The notes beneath the pieces are model-generated. The model was given only the letters and a program-made list of their open reading frames with translations. It did no database searches and was not told the DNA's origin. The position numbers and the translations under genes are program-made. From NCBI GenBank assembly GCA_963573315.1, contig OY752152.1:975001-1039000 (forward strand): a DNA stretch of 64,000 nucleotides, in the 5' to 3' direction. Origin of the DNA: Entomortierella parvispora (taxonomy: Eukaryota > Mortierellomycota > Mortierellomycetes > Mortierellales > Mortierellaceae). Shown here one piece after another: positions 42,191 to 52,244 of the stretch; positions within the stretch are counted from its first letter, which is position 1; each line of letters opens with the position of its first letter.

Positions 42191-43846
42191 TTACGACGCC
42201 ATCTCCGAGAAAGAACTGAGGCTCCCGAATAGCGACTGAGCCCCATCATCTTTAGTCCAGTTATTGTTATTTTTCAAATCCAAGGTTAAAAGAGTCGAGC
42301 TCGCTATGTGTGCTTTTGTCAGTGCCACAATTCCTTGATATTCGATCCTGTTTCCTGTCACGTCTAGGGTGGTCAAAGTCGAATTGGTTTCGAGAGCCAC
42401 AGCGAGGGCACGAGCTCCACTGTCTTTGATGAAGTTTCTTTTCAAGTCTAAAGTTGTTAGAGTTGCATTGGTTCTCAGTGCCTCAGCGAGAGCTTCTGCT
42501 CCAATGTCTTCTATCCTGTTATTCTCCAAGTTCAAGGTGGTCACGGTCGAGTTGGTCTTGAGCGCTTGTGATAGTGTTTCGGCACCAGTGTCTCCAATCA
42601 GATTATCCCCCAGATCCAAAATTGTCAGAGTTGTGTTGGTCATGAGTGCCCCGGACAGCATCTGAGCTCCATCTTCTCTGATCGAGTTGGATGCGAGGTT
42701 TAAAATGGCCAGAGTCGAATTGGTGCCAAGTGCCTCAGACAGGCACTGAACTCCGATATCACTGACCAAGTTTTGTTGCAGGTGTAAAGTGGTCAAGGTC
42801 GCGTTGATTTTGAGTGCCGCTGACAGCATCTCAGCTCCCACGTCAGTGATCGAGTTTTGTTTCAAGTGCAGGGTGGTCAAAGTCGAGTTGACCTTAAGAA
42901 CCTCCAATATCACCCTAACACCCATGTCTCCAATCGAGTTGAATCCTAAATTCAAGGTGGTCAGAATCAGGTTGGTCCCGAGCGCATCTAAGAGTGGCCA
43001 AGGTGGACTGTTTCCGATCAAGGTGTTGCTCAGATTCAAGGTCGTCAGAGCTGAGTTGGTCTTGAGTGATTCGAACAGTGCCTGAGCTCCACTTTCTCGG
43101 ATCAAGTTGCCCCAAATATCCAAAGTCGTTAACGTTGTGTTTATCTTGAGTGCATCCGATAGTGCATGTGCCCCTTCGCTTCCGAACTGGTTGTAGTCCA
43201 AGTCCAAATTAACAAGAGTTGAGTTGATCTTTAGTGCCTCCGATAGCGTCAGGACTCCTTCGTCTCCAACCAAGCAATGACTCAAGCACAGATAGGTCAG
43301 GGTCGAGTTGGTCTTGAGTGCTTCAGCAAACGCTCGAGCTCCGTTCTCTCCAATCTCATTCCCTGTCAAGTCTAGAGTGGTAAGATTAGGGTTGACCTTG
43401 AGAGCTCCAGCCAGTGCCTGAGCGCCGTCCTTGCCGATCGAGTTTTGGCTCAAGTCCAAAGTGCGCAGGACAAAGTTGGTCCTGAGGGCCTCTGACAGTG
43501 CCTGTGTGCCGTCGTCTCTTAGCCAATTGGACTTCATGTTCAAAGTGATCAGGCGAGGATTGTCCATGACGATAGAAACCAATCTCTCTACAGACAATTT
43601 AAAAGATGGTTTTTCATAGTTCGAGCCCTTGATTGACAGGTGTTGTATAAAGTTTTTGTTTTTTTGGACAGTTGCCATACTGGGACCACGGTGACCCGAC
43701 TGGACAACAGTGTTGTAGAGTGACGGTGTGAATGAGGCGTTCCATTCGTGATTCACACGCGCGCTGGACGCGAGATCTTTATGTCCAAGACTTCTGGCAA
43801 TTCTTGATCGGATTTCGTGAAGATCGAGGGGATGTGTCCACATCAT
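42191..43846 (-). CDS. F-box-like protein with ~16 ribonuclease-inhibitor-type LRRs
   Basis: A 551-residue single-exon ORF. The N-terminus (LDLHEIRSRIARSLGHKDLASSARVNHEW) resembles a diverged F-box as in other genes of this window. From about residue 95 to the end there are about 16 tandem 28-residue repeats of the form TLTTLDLxxNxIxDxGAxALxxALKxNS, typical of NLRC3/ribonuclease-inhibitor LRRs. Repeats are strongly alike, which suggests recent internal expansion. It is probably a substrate-recognition or scaffold protein; no partner can be inferred. No signal peptide is seen. Confidence 0.88.
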   Translation of the reverse strand: MMWTHPLDLHEIRSRIARSLGHKDLASSARVNHEWNASFTPSLYNTVVQSGHRGPSMATVQKNKNFIQHLSIKGSNYEKPSFKLSVERLVSIVMDNPRLITLNMKSNWLRDDGTQALSEALRTNFVLRTLDLSQNSIGKDGAQALAGALKVNPNLTTLDLTGNEIGENGARAFAEALKTNSTLTYLCLSHCLVGDEGVLTLSEALKINSTLVNLDLDYNQFGSEGAHALSDALKINTTLTTLDIWGNLIRESGAQALFESLKTNSALTTLNLSNTLIGNSPPWPLLDALGTNLILTTLNLGFNSIGDMGVRVILEVLKVNSTLTTLHLKQNSITDVGAEMLSAALKINATLTTLHLQQNLVSDIGVQCLSEALGTNSTLAILNLASNSIREDGAQMLSGALMTNTTLTILDLGDNLIGDTGAETLSQALKTNSTVTTLNLENNRIEDIGAEALAEALRTNATLTTLDLKRNFIKDSGARALAVALETNSTLTTLDVTGNRIEYQGIVALTKAHIASSTLLTLDLKNNNNWTKDDGAQSLFGSLSSFSEMAS

Positions 43847-44836
43847 TTGTTCCTAAAGATGGATAATGATATGACATTGCGATGATGATGAGAACAGTTA
43901 GGAGAAAGTCGCTAGAATGTGCGATATCGCCTTATTAGGAAGTACTTACTTGGGGACACTTCAATCTGGTAGTTTGGGTGAAGGCGAATGCCAGGACGAA
44001 CAACAAAGCGAAAGAGTGTGAGATCGAAAGGTATGAAACAAGTATGAGCTACTGAAGACAAGACGAACGATAGAGATGGTACTGGTGATAAGATGGATGT
44101 GCCGATAATTGTGTGATAATGTGAAGGGAAAAGGGATGATGGTGTCTAAAAGAAGGAGACCAGGTGGAGGAAATAGCCTTCAATGTGGGAAATGTAATGA
44201 GAGGATGAAAGAGACGAAAAATTCGGCTCACACCTTTTTTCAAGAGTCGGCTACAGTTGCACAAAGAAAATTTCAAGGGAGCTAAGGGAATATTCGAGGA
44301 CCTCTCACAGTGAAGCAAGCCATGTTTCCACTTTTCTGTGACTTTTCAAGTCAATCACATCGTACTTCATGTACCTTGGAGTATAGCAGAAAAAACGATC
44401 CATATAGATCTTATCCATGTCCGCAAATCGATAAGTCTTTCGAACGGCGGACAAAGAGATTGCTGTACACTCCACGAAGACAATTGATAAATAAAGCAAA
44501 GAGGAGCACTAAAACTGTGTCTTGGATTGCAGACTCTGTCAGACAGGAATGAACAATTCACAATAACACGAGGGTTGAAAGAACTGTCAGGACTCAGTCC
44601 CCAGAAATTCAGGTGTCAGGAACATGATCTTATTGCCAACTATTATAATATCTAGTTGTATCTATTTAATACCGCACGTGTTCTTGATAGCTGAAACCCT
44701 GGCCACACTCACTACGATTAAAGTAGGTTACTAATCCTGACTTCTTTATTTTTTGTTAAATACTTGAGCTTCAACAGAGGTGAGGATGATCATACTAAAA
44801 CCAAATCGGGACCCCAAACTTGATACGGGCATTCAT
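43847..44836. other. Intergenic, no supported gene
   Basis: Short ORFs near 44049-44560 lack any support. No RNA gene or repeat is evident. Confidence 0.5.
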
Positions 44837-45235
44837 CTAAGCTACTGAGCGCTTGTAAATACCACACTCGAAAAAGCTTCCTTCGCAGTTGGGGTCGCCA
44901 GGCCCGATCTCGTCTACTTCGGCAGTTGAGCGCTTGTAAATACCACACTCGAACTCGTTTCCAATGCAGTTGGGGTCGCCAGGCCGGATAGGGCTGTCCA
45001 CTTCGGCAGTTGAGCGCTTGTAAATACCACACTCGAAAATGCTTCCAACGCAGTTGGGGTCGCCAGGCAAGATCTCGTCCACTTCGGCAGTTGAGCGCTT
45101 GTAGATACCACACTCGAACTCGCTTCCTTCACAGTTGGGATCACCTGGCTTGATGGGACTATCCAACGCAGCGGGCCGAGCAGAAGTCACGAGAAGGCAT
45201 GCACTCGCAATAGCGAGAAACGATGAAATCTTCAT
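44837..45235 (-). CDS. Secreted Kex2-type repeat peptide precursor
   Basis: 132 residues. Residues 1-19 are a signal peptide (MKISSFLAIASACLLVTSA). The rest is four tandem units ending ECGIYKR at residues 47, 74, 102 and 129. Each has the core PGDPNC(x)G(x)xFEC and starts STAEVD in units 2-4. The KR pairs fit cleavage by Kex2, which would release peptides of 27-28 residues, each with two Cys eight positions apart by number (for example C35 and C42 are seven apart). Such an architecture is known for peptide pheromones, Kex2-processed repeat proteins and some ribosomal cyclic peptides. A TATA box and a likely 5'-UTR intron indicate strong expression. No modifying enzyme gene lies nearby. Confidence 0.85.
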   Translation of the reverse strand: MKISSFLAIASACLLVTSARPAALDSPIKPGDPNCEGSEFECGIYKRSTAEVDEILPGDPNCVGSIFECGIYKRSTAEVDSPIRPGDPNCIGNEFECGIYKRSTAEVDEIGPGDPNCEGSFFECGIYKRSVA

Positions 45236-45246
45236 TTTGAGTTTGG

Positions 45247-45352
45247 CTAAACGCCACAGGAGAGCATGTAAACGAAGGACGCAGGTTAGGCACGCAACAT
45301 ACGATTTTTACAAGTGTCGTTTATGAAAGAAATTTCCTGGAAAATCTCTTAC
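45247..45352 (-). other. Probable 5'-UTR intron of the repeat peptide gene
   Basis: The minus strand has GTAAGAG at 45352 and TTTAG ending at 45247, with a branch-like CTAAC between. The 106-bp length matches other introns in the window. The ATG follows 11 bases later. Confidence 0.5.
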
Positions 45353-45442
45353 AGCGTTTGTGGGGTCTTTGGGACGGCACCTCTTGGGAATGTTGTGGTA
45401 GGAAAAGTGTTTGTCGGTGTCAGGGTACTGCCGAAACGCCCT

Positions 45443-45450
45443 CTTTTATA
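45443..45450 (-). promoter_or_regulatory. TATA box of the repeat peptide gene
   Basis: TATAAAAG on the minus strand, 208 bp upstream of the ATG and about 90 bp upstream of the putative 5'-UTR intron. Confidence 0.6.
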
Positions 45451-46215
45451 TGTGATGCCGGCCAGAAAAAACACAGGGGATATGCAGTCCACACACATTT
45501 TTCTGCGCGTGCAATTGGTCATGGTCAAGCTGTGTGTATCCATACTCCTGGTTCATGCATTTATATCTCTCTAAAATGCTTTGCATATTGTGTTCGTCCT
45601 TCATTGACCTCGACCACATCTTGCTTTACTCCTTACATCTCTTGTGGTGACGCGTCTCTTTATTGGTTGACATGCCTCCTTTCTTCCTTAGGGCAAATTC
45701 GTGTCAACGAATTGTCGCGAGGTGCCGACTTCAATTCACGGAATCAGTTTCCGATAGAGAAGTAAAGTCTAACTGTGCCGGTACTGTCGAGTACGTATTG
45801 TACCAGTGCAGTATGTACATGGGGCAGACTTTTACCTTTTGGAGGAAGGGAATGTGGCGAAAGGTCAGAATTTAGAGGACTCCAATGTAGCACAGCATTG
45901 ACTCCAGGTAGTCTACCTACTTCACGAGCGTCCTTTCATCAAAGTTTGGAGATGGTGCACAAACGTTCCTCTCGAACCCAAAGCAGGACGGCCGTTCTTG
46001 ATTGGAGCACAGTTTCACGCTATTACTTGAGAGCGAATAGGCCAGACAGCCGTGCTCTTCAATGAACACAAGACACAAGAAAATGCAGGCACAAAGACCA
46101 AACAGAAAAGGGGAAGTTGTCAATGAGATCGCAGCATCACAACGGCTCAATAGATCCCGCGGTCTCTTGTTCTTTTTTTTTGCGACAAAGTTGGACAATG
46201 TTGAAGGGGCTCGGT
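45451..46215. other. Intergenic, no supported gene
   Basis: Only short ORFs without support. It separates the peptide precursor promoter from the 3' end of the F-box gene. Confidence 0.5.
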
Positions 46216-48357
46216 TTATTTTTGTGTGGAAATGTTCCTGCTGCTCAGAAGCCGTGCTAGCTCTTTGTGGCTTGCCTTTGTCCTGCCAAGTCGCCCTTCT
46301 AAGGATTTCAGATTGGGCCAGTTGTCCATCATCCACTGAACTGCGCTCATTGACATGTTCATGTTGTGTGTTTGCAAAAATCGAACAGTCCTTAGTCCTG
46401 TCAGGGTGGCGAGCAAATTCAGGCCGCGCTTCACTTGCCATTCCAGGGTCTGAATCGACTGTCCTCGCTCACGGATTGGGAATACAAGATCCAAATCCAG
46501 GATCTCAAGGCTAACCAAAGTCGAGAGGCGCTCAAAGACCAATTGCTGCTGAGCCTTTGATCGTGAGATCGTCCCTGCAGACTCTCTACGTTCCTCGATT
46601 GTCGATTGGGCCGAATCAATGTGAATGTGCCAAATTTTGAGACCCCTACATGCCCAAGGTAGGCCCAGAGCAATATCCTCGACTCGGATAACGTTTCCAG
46701 TAATTGCCTCTAGTTTTGGACAGGATTCCAAGATCTCCTCCAGCATCGCGCTGGTCACATCGCCACATCGTAATAAATCCACCTCCACTAGTGTTTGAAG
46801 GTGATCCTGGTTTCTCAATGAATTAAAAGCTTTAGGTCCAAATCCGACGCCCTGAAAGCACAATGTCCTCAGTGGACTAGTAGCAATGCCATCCTGTCCA
46901 ATGTTATTCAGTAGCAATTCCAGGACAATATCCGAGATTCCACCCGTTCCCCGTGCACTTGTGATTGTGAGAGATTCGAGATCTGGCCATCGACGACAGG
47001 GTTGACCTCCGACGATGCCTTGCCCAGTTGCCGGGTTCTGGAATCTTGGATGAAGTAACATTGCAGTTGTTGTGATGTCCAAGCCTCCGCCATTGGCTGT
47101 CATCCAAAAATCTGTTGACCGATGCAAGTGCCACACGAGCCTCTGTAGTTTTGGTGCTTGAGCAATAAACAGACGGATAGTGAGATCAGGGCCTATTCCT
47201 CGAATCTCATTCAGGATCAAGTTGCGAACAGTCCCCTCCTTTGGGGTATAATCTGGCCTAAAGCCGCCATTTTCGTCCACCGTTTCGTTCTCTTCAAAAC
47301 GTTGCAGCGATTCTTCTTCCCACATCACCTCTGGATACAAAGTCACCGACGAGTTTACAAAGGCCCAGCATCTTCGTCTCAGCTTGCTTAACTCTGCTTC
47401 CCTGTCGACTTTGCCCTCCAGTCCTTTGGAGATCACTCTTGTCGAGTCGCCTCTTTCGCCCCTGCTTCCGCGAGTGCCGTCGAAATTATCAGCTGAGCCG
47501 TTCTGGATAATACTGCTGTCATCGTCTGAATCTTCGTCTCCCATACACCACAACGGAGGAAATATCTCAGGTCTGGCGGCCGGATAGATTTCCAGCATTG
47601 CTCCTCTGACTATCTCGCATTGGCTCAACTCGAACCTCTGGACCTGACTCTGAGCGGCTTTCCAGATCATTAGCAGATTCAGTAACGGCATGTCGGCCCA
47701 GCCCAGGAACGACATCCTCTCAAGGCGGGATCTTGGGTTACCGCAAAGCTCGACCAAACTCCAGAGAAAATCTGGGGATGTTGGCAATCCAGGAAGACTC
47801 ATTCGGAACTCGATATCCTTCAGTGTTGTTCGGTTATCCTCAATTAGCTCCAGGAATGTTTTCCAGGGGGAGTTGCGGTAACGCCTCGCCTGGTACCCTG
47901 CTTGGCGACACATCATGGTTGACTGGATAGTGGGGCCGATGAGACAAAGTCTTTGAAGGCGAGTACAATGTACACCGAGGGAAAGACACTGATCAGGAAC
48001 CACGGAGCCCTCAAACGTTAGACTCCGGATGTAATGGGCGTTGTCCTGGATCAGAGACGGAGCCAGAGGGACAGCGTGAACGTGGGGGCCAAACGAGCCA
48101 TAAAGTCTCTGGAGTTCAAGGCTGCCAATGGCATAGGTCGCGCTGTATCCATCGACCTGGGTGCTTCCATCTTGCGGTTGTTGAAGCTCGGAGAAAAAAG
48201 TGGTGTCAAGGCCTATTGTGGACTCGCGCCAGATCAAAGGAGCAAAGGTCCTGAGCCACAGCTTGGACACCCTGAGGCATACCGTCAGATCATGCAGCGA
48301 GAGGAATGTGCCGATTCGAACTCTGATCTCGGGAAGGTCGAGGGCATTGTCGAGCAT
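46216..48357 (-). CDS. F-box protein with LRR-like C-terminal region
   Basis: A 713-residue single-exon ORF. The F-box is at residues about 8-50 (LPEIRVRIGTFLSLHDLTVCLRVSKLW). The rest has irregular Leu-rich spacing of the kind found in large fungal F-box families (LESLTITSARG, SLEILDLDLVF, LKSLEGRLG). An acidic/Ser patch lies near residues 275-300. A role as an SCF substrate adaptor is inferred from the F-box only. Its last codons are echoed by a scrap at 35346-35388. TGCATGCA lies 48 bp upstream of the ATG. Confidence 0.85.
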   Translation of the reverse strand: MLDNALDLPEIRVRIGTFLSLHDLTVCLRVSKLWLRTFAPLIWRESTIGLDTTFFSELQQPQDGSTQVDGYSATYAIGSLELQRLYGSFGPHVHAVPLAPSLIQDNAHYIRSLTFEGSVVPDQCLSLGVHCTRLQRLCLIGPTIQSTMMCRQAGYQARRYRNSPWKTFLELIEDNRTTLKDIEFRMSLPGLPTSPDFLWSLVELCGNPRSRLERMSFLGWADMPLLNLLMIWKAAQSQVQRFELSQCEIVRGAMLEIYPAARPEIFPPLWCMGDEDSDDDSSIIQNGSADNFDGTRGSRGERGDSTRVISKGLEGKVDREAELSKLRRRCWAFVNSSVTLYPEVMWEEESLQRFEENETVDENGGFRPDYTPKEGTVRNLILNEIRGIGPDLTIRLFIAQAPKLQRLVWHLHRSTDFWMTANGGGLDITTTAMLLHPRFQNPATGQGIVGGQPCRRWPDLESLTITSARGTGGISDIVLELLLNNIGQDGIATSPLRTLCFQGVGFGPKAFNSLRNQDHLQTLVEVDLLRCGDVTSAMLEEILESCPKLEAITGNVIRVEDIALGLPWACRGLKIWHIHIDSAQSTIEERRESAGTISRSKAQQQLVFERLSTLVSLEILDLDLVFPIRERGQSIQTLEWQVKRGLNLLATLTGLRTVRFLQTHNMNMSMSAVQWMMDNWPNLKSLEGRLGRTKASHKELARLLSSRNISTQK

Positions 48358-48404
48358 GAAACTGGGGTCGAGATTCGAGTGAGAGGAGAGTGGACGAGGA
48401 GAGG

Positions 48405-48412
48405 TGCATGCA
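48405..48412. promoter_or_regulatory. TGCATGCA motif upstream of F-box gene
   Basis: TGCATGCA palindrome 48 bp upstream of the ATG at 48357; same core as upstream of BDP1 and ATG15. Confidence 0.35.
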
Positions 48413-48668
48413 TTTCTGCAACTGATTCAGTGGTGGAGAGCAAAAAAAAAGAGGTGGCTCAGCGGGAAGTGCGCCACCAAATTCACTTTAGTGGTCCAAG
48501 AAGGCAAGAACAACGCCCATGCCACCCTGATGCCATTGCTCCTCCTTCTCGCTCCAGCCAACAAATGAATCAAGACTTTTTTTGTTTGATACAAAATTTT
48601 ATTGATGATTGTGGAAAACTTGATTACTGAATGGTACAAATGCAAAATGAAAGAAAATAGAAGAGAAT

Positions 48669-49676
48669 TCAAGCACGGCTCGTCAAGGCAGCATGGGCCT
48701 CAGCAAGCTTGGCCTCGAGCTGTGCGATACGCACGCTCTGCTCGGCCTCCTTGACCAAATGGCCATTCTTCTCAGTCTCGAGAACAGCAACCTTCATCGT
48801 CAAACGCGTGTTGGTGGTCTCAAGCTCATTTACCTTGGACTCAAGGGTCTCGAGCTTGACCAACTTCTTCAGACGCGAGCGACGAGCGGCATCCGTGTTC
48901 TTGGCACGCTTGGCAACAATCTCATCCGTCTCGTCCTCGGGCGAGAGGGAACGCTTCTTCTGGGCCTTGTTGGCAGCCAAAGTTGCAGCAGACTCGACAG
49001 GCTCGACCTTGGGCATCACAACGGCAGAAACACTGTTCAGTGACACTGAAGTCGAATGGTTGGCAGCCTGAGCCATGACGGCCAACTCCAGATCGTGGCT
49101 CCAAGGGATGTTCAAGGCCGCAGCAGCCTGCTGAACAGCAGCAGTCGTCAAGGCAGGACGAGTCGACTTTATCTGAGCAACAGGAGCAGCGACAACGGGG
49201 GCAGTGGGCGCAGCCATCTCCTGAGCTGGGAAGGCCAAGGGCATGTCAAAGAGAGAAGCACTAATCGTCGAGCCGTAGCTGTCAAAGCCCAAGACGGGGG
49301 AATCATCCGTGGCCGTGAAGGGACTGGAGGAGAGCGAAAGTGCAGGAGAGTCATCGCCTGCAAGCAGACCAAACTGGAAGTCCGAGGCCAACCATTCATC
49401 AAAGCCGTTAACTCCGTTCGAGACGGACACGGGCGAGAGAAGATTGTTGTCGACGGTGCTTACAGCGACAGCAGAGGGGATCTTGCCGACTGTTGATATA
49501 TAAAAAAGAGATTCCATTAGAAACTGGTCAGAATAAACCAAGCTACGGCTTGAAAACCTAGTAGACTACAGATCAAAGCACTTACACTGGGCAAGAGCAG
49601 ACTCAAGTGAGTCGGCCGACTTGGAGAGCTTGGGGTTGGTCGTATCGAACATTGGGAAATCGATGGAAAACGACAT
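48669..49676 (-). CDS. Gcn4/CPC1-type bZIP transcription factor
   Basis: Exons 49676-49586 and 49489-48669 give 303 residues. The basic region KRAKNTDAARRSRLKKLVK and the following leucine zipper (heptads L-ETLESKVNELETTNTRLTMKVAVLETEK) are very close to Gcn4. They occupy residues about 225-290 near the C-terminus, as in Gcn4. The acidic/Ser-rich N-terminal part (FDEWLASDFQFGLL, SPVLGFDSY) fits an activation domain. It probably binds TGACTCA-like sites and regulates amino-acid biosynthesis genes under starvation. The leader has short upstream ORFs, consistent with translational control as in GCN4. Confidence 0.88.
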
Positions 49677-49714
49677 ATTGGAGAGATTCAAAGGTTGAAA
49701 CTTGAAAAGTTGAC

Positions 49715-49825
49715 TTAGGAGTGTAAGGATAAGGGATATACTACGATATTATTGTAGTGGATGTTGGTGTTGCTGATATTGTTGTAGTTGATAAAAATCG
49801 TGGCGGGGGCGATTGAGGAAAGCAT
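49715..49825 (-). promoter_or_regulatory. uORF of 36 codons in bZIP leader
   Basis: The ATG at 49825 opens MLSSIAPAT... and stops at 49715, 38 bases before the bZIP ATG at 49676. It is out of the main frame and could limit reinitiation at the main start. Confidence 0.5.
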
Positions 49826-49972
49826 GGTGGCTAGCTTGGGGGGACCGTAAAGGTGCGTATAGGTAGTAGGGGGGGCTGGGGGGGTGCGCGATGCGAGGGG
49901 GAGGTAAAAGTCTTGATTTTTTTTTCTTTGTCTGGTGCGAGTGGGGGGGGTGTGTACACGAGGTACTGGCGT

Positions 49973-49993
49973 TTAAGCGGAAAGGGAGGCCAT
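49973..49993 (-). promoter_or_regulatory. uORF of 6 codons (MASLSA) in bZIP leader
   Basis: ATG at 49993 and TAA at 49973. It is very short and precedes the 36-codon uORF, a layout similar to short uORFs upstream of GCN4-type genes. The transcript start is not known, so inclusion in the leader is inferred. Confidence 0.45.
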
Positions 49994-50284
49994 GTTGGCA
50001 AGCTCAAGGGTGCAGGTTAAAAGAAGGAGGGTAAGAAGGGTGGAGAATACGTCCACAAAAAAAGGCAAGGTAAAAGGTAAAAACAAAAAGAGTCAAGAGA
50101 GCAAAGCTAGCTTGGTTGTTGCTGTTGTGGTTGTGGTTGTGGGTGAAAGGATAAAGAAAAAGTGAAGAGTGAAAGAAGGAAGCAAAGAAGCGAAGAGAGA
50201 AGAGGAAGAAGAAAAGGCAGAGGAGATGCTGAGAGCAGAAACAAAGGAGCGGACCCGCGCCGATGACTCTTTTCATTAAGGGCA

Positions 50285-50419
50285 TTAGTTGAGCAATCCG
50301 TGCAGTGTGATTGGCGGGATCGGCTGTCTCTCGGGCGTTCCTGTCTGATTGTCCCCTCGTTCTGCGCCGCCCTTTTTTTTTTTTCTTTTTTGTTTCTGCT
50401 GTTGGTTGATCGTTCGAAA

Positions 50420-50454
<35 letters not shown>

Positions 50455-51254
50455 CTTTCTGCATCTCTCCATCTGTCTCTCTATCGTCCGTCTGGTCGTC
50501 TGTCGAAAATAAAGAGAGAAAAGAGAGACAGCCGTGGCCACTGGGAACATTGTTATCAGCACAATGGCTCCTGGTACCTGTGCCTGGACAGCAGACTCTC
50601 CAACGAAAAAAGGGCACAACAAAATCGTCCGCGCAATCTCATCTCAAGACAAAGAGCTGCTGCACATCGGAGATCCAAACGACCCCTCCGCCGTGTGGTG
50701 TGGAGATTGAGTTTCGGTCTGTGTCTTGCGCCCAATCTTTCATTCTTCACTTTCCATATCCTATCCTTTCTCCATTTGGAAGTAAGACAGGCCACGCGAT
50801 AGTACGCGCATCCGTCTATGCAGTGAACTCAAGTCTGTGCGCTGCTGTCATGTTGCCTTGCACAGGCACAGATGGTGCCCATACGCTCGTACTAATCCAG
50901 TTAGCGTCACCATTCTACTACGATAATCCCTGAGACCAGTAGATCATCGCCAGGTGTGTAGCCTCTTATCAGGAGGATCCATCCTATGCATCAGGCCCGG
51001 CATGGGGTTCCGCTCTATATGCAGGACCCTTGCAAAAAAAAAAAAAAAAAAGAAAAAAGAAAAAACAGGACGCGGGCCGGTCTCTTTGTAAGTACTGTAC
51101 TGTGTTTACTTGACAGAACCAGTCAGCTGTTGTGCTACCATGAACGCCCACTTTTACGTTCTCTATGAGAGCTCGTTCGTTCATGGGTGAGAGTACATGG
51201 AGCTCTAACGGCCTTCAGGAAGAACCAGGACATCGCTTTGCTTTTAGAAATGAA
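50285..51254. other. Intergenic with microsatellites
   Basis: Includes a TGTC tetranucleotide run (about 50421-50454) and an A-rich run (51031-51065). No supported gene. It forms the shared upstream region of the divergent bZIP and duplicated-domain genes. Confidence 0.55.
50421..50454 (+). repeat. (TGTC)n microsatellite
   Basis: About eight uninterrupted TGTC units after one imperfect unit. Confidence 0.9.
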
Positions 51255-51262
51255 TATAAAAG
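51255..51262 (+). promoter_or_regulatory. TATA box of duplicated-domain gene
   Basis: TATAAAAG, followed by a CT-rich leader and a probable 82-bp 5'-UTR intron (51348-51429, GTAAGG...GGACAG) ending eight bases before the ATG at 51438. Confidence 0.6.
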
Positions 51263-51437
51263 CGATCCTTTGTCCCAAGCTTCTCATCGTCAAACCTCTC
51301 CTCCTCCTCTCTCCAACTTTTGAGCTCCTTCAATACCCATCCCTCAAGTAAGGATAGTCTTCAATTGATCTGGGAAGAAGATCACAGTTGGATAGAACTC
51401 TTATCATTCAATTCTTTTGCTTTGGACAGAAACGAAA

Positions 51438-52244
51438 ATGACAGCCGAGAGCATGTGCCTCATGCCCGATGCCTACATCAAGAAGGTCGGACACTTTGAA
51501 ATCTCATGTGACCGAATCATGTACCTCAAGAACGAGACTTGCCTTTCTGAAGTTGAGGAGACCGAAGCCATTGACGCCGCTGAATCTGTTTTGGCCACTA
51601 TTGGCAAGCATCTCTACTTTCAATTTTTGAAGCACTGCACCTTGATGCACTTCAATCTCAAAAGTGGCAGAGAAGTTCTGGTCCATGTCAAAGACCCGTA
51701 TTGGTCCGAATGGAAAATCCAGGATGAAGAAAGAACAGAGCAATGGAACTCATATTTGGACGAAAAGGATCGTCTTGAAGAGGAGGCGGAAAAGAAAGCA
51801 GCTGAGGAACAAGGTGTCGAGTACGTCCCCATTGTCGACCTGGATCCCCGCGACGGCTGTCTGATGCCAGGCCAATATAAGGCCAGGACATATACCAAGG
51901 AGATTGGTCACTTCAAGATTTTATGTGATCGCCTCATGTACTTGAAACGTGAGGCCAGCCTTTCGGATAGCGAGGAGAAAGAGGCTTTGGACGCGACTCA
52001 CCATTTGCTTCAGGTTATGCAAAAGCATTTCTACTTTGCAACGTTGAAGACGATTCAATTGGTGAACATTTGGACTAAGCGCGACAAACTTGTTATGGTC
52101 GAGGTCAAGCCAGAATATTGGGAAGAATGTAATGTGGCTGAGGATGAAAGGCTTCGTGTCTGCAACCTCATGATGGACGAGAAGGAGAGGCTTGAGGCAG
52201 TCCAGGAGGATGGACAAGACGATGAGCAGTCTTTCGAAGAGTGA
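51438..52244 (+). CDS. Novel protein made of two copies of one ~114-residue unit
   Basis: 268 residues with no intron in the coding part. Residues 7-120 and 141-254 align end to end. Both begin CLMP and contain GHFxIxCDRxMYLK, then a ExEAxDAxxxxLxxxxKHxYFxxLK helix-like segment, then VxVKxxYWxE and an acidic charged helix ending DEKxRLE. The copies differ at over half of positions, so the duplication is old. No signal peptide, membrane segment or known motif is seen. The TATA promoter and 5'-UTR intron suggest high expression. Start: the in-frame ATG right after the intron acceptor. I do not recognise the family. Confidence 0.8.
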   Translation: MTAESMCLMPDAYIKKVGHFEISCDRIMYLKNETCLSEVEETEAIDAAESVLATIGKHLYFQFLKHCTLMHFNLKSGREVLVHVKDPYWSEWKIQDEERTEQWNSYLDEKDRLEEEAEKKAAEEQGVEYVPIVDLDPRDGCLMPGQYKARTYTKEIGHFKILCDRLMYLKREASLSDSEEKEALDATHHLLQVMQKHFYFATLKTIQLVNIWTKRDKLVMVEVKPEYWEECNVAEDERLRVCNLMMDEKERLEAVQEDGQDDEQSFEE

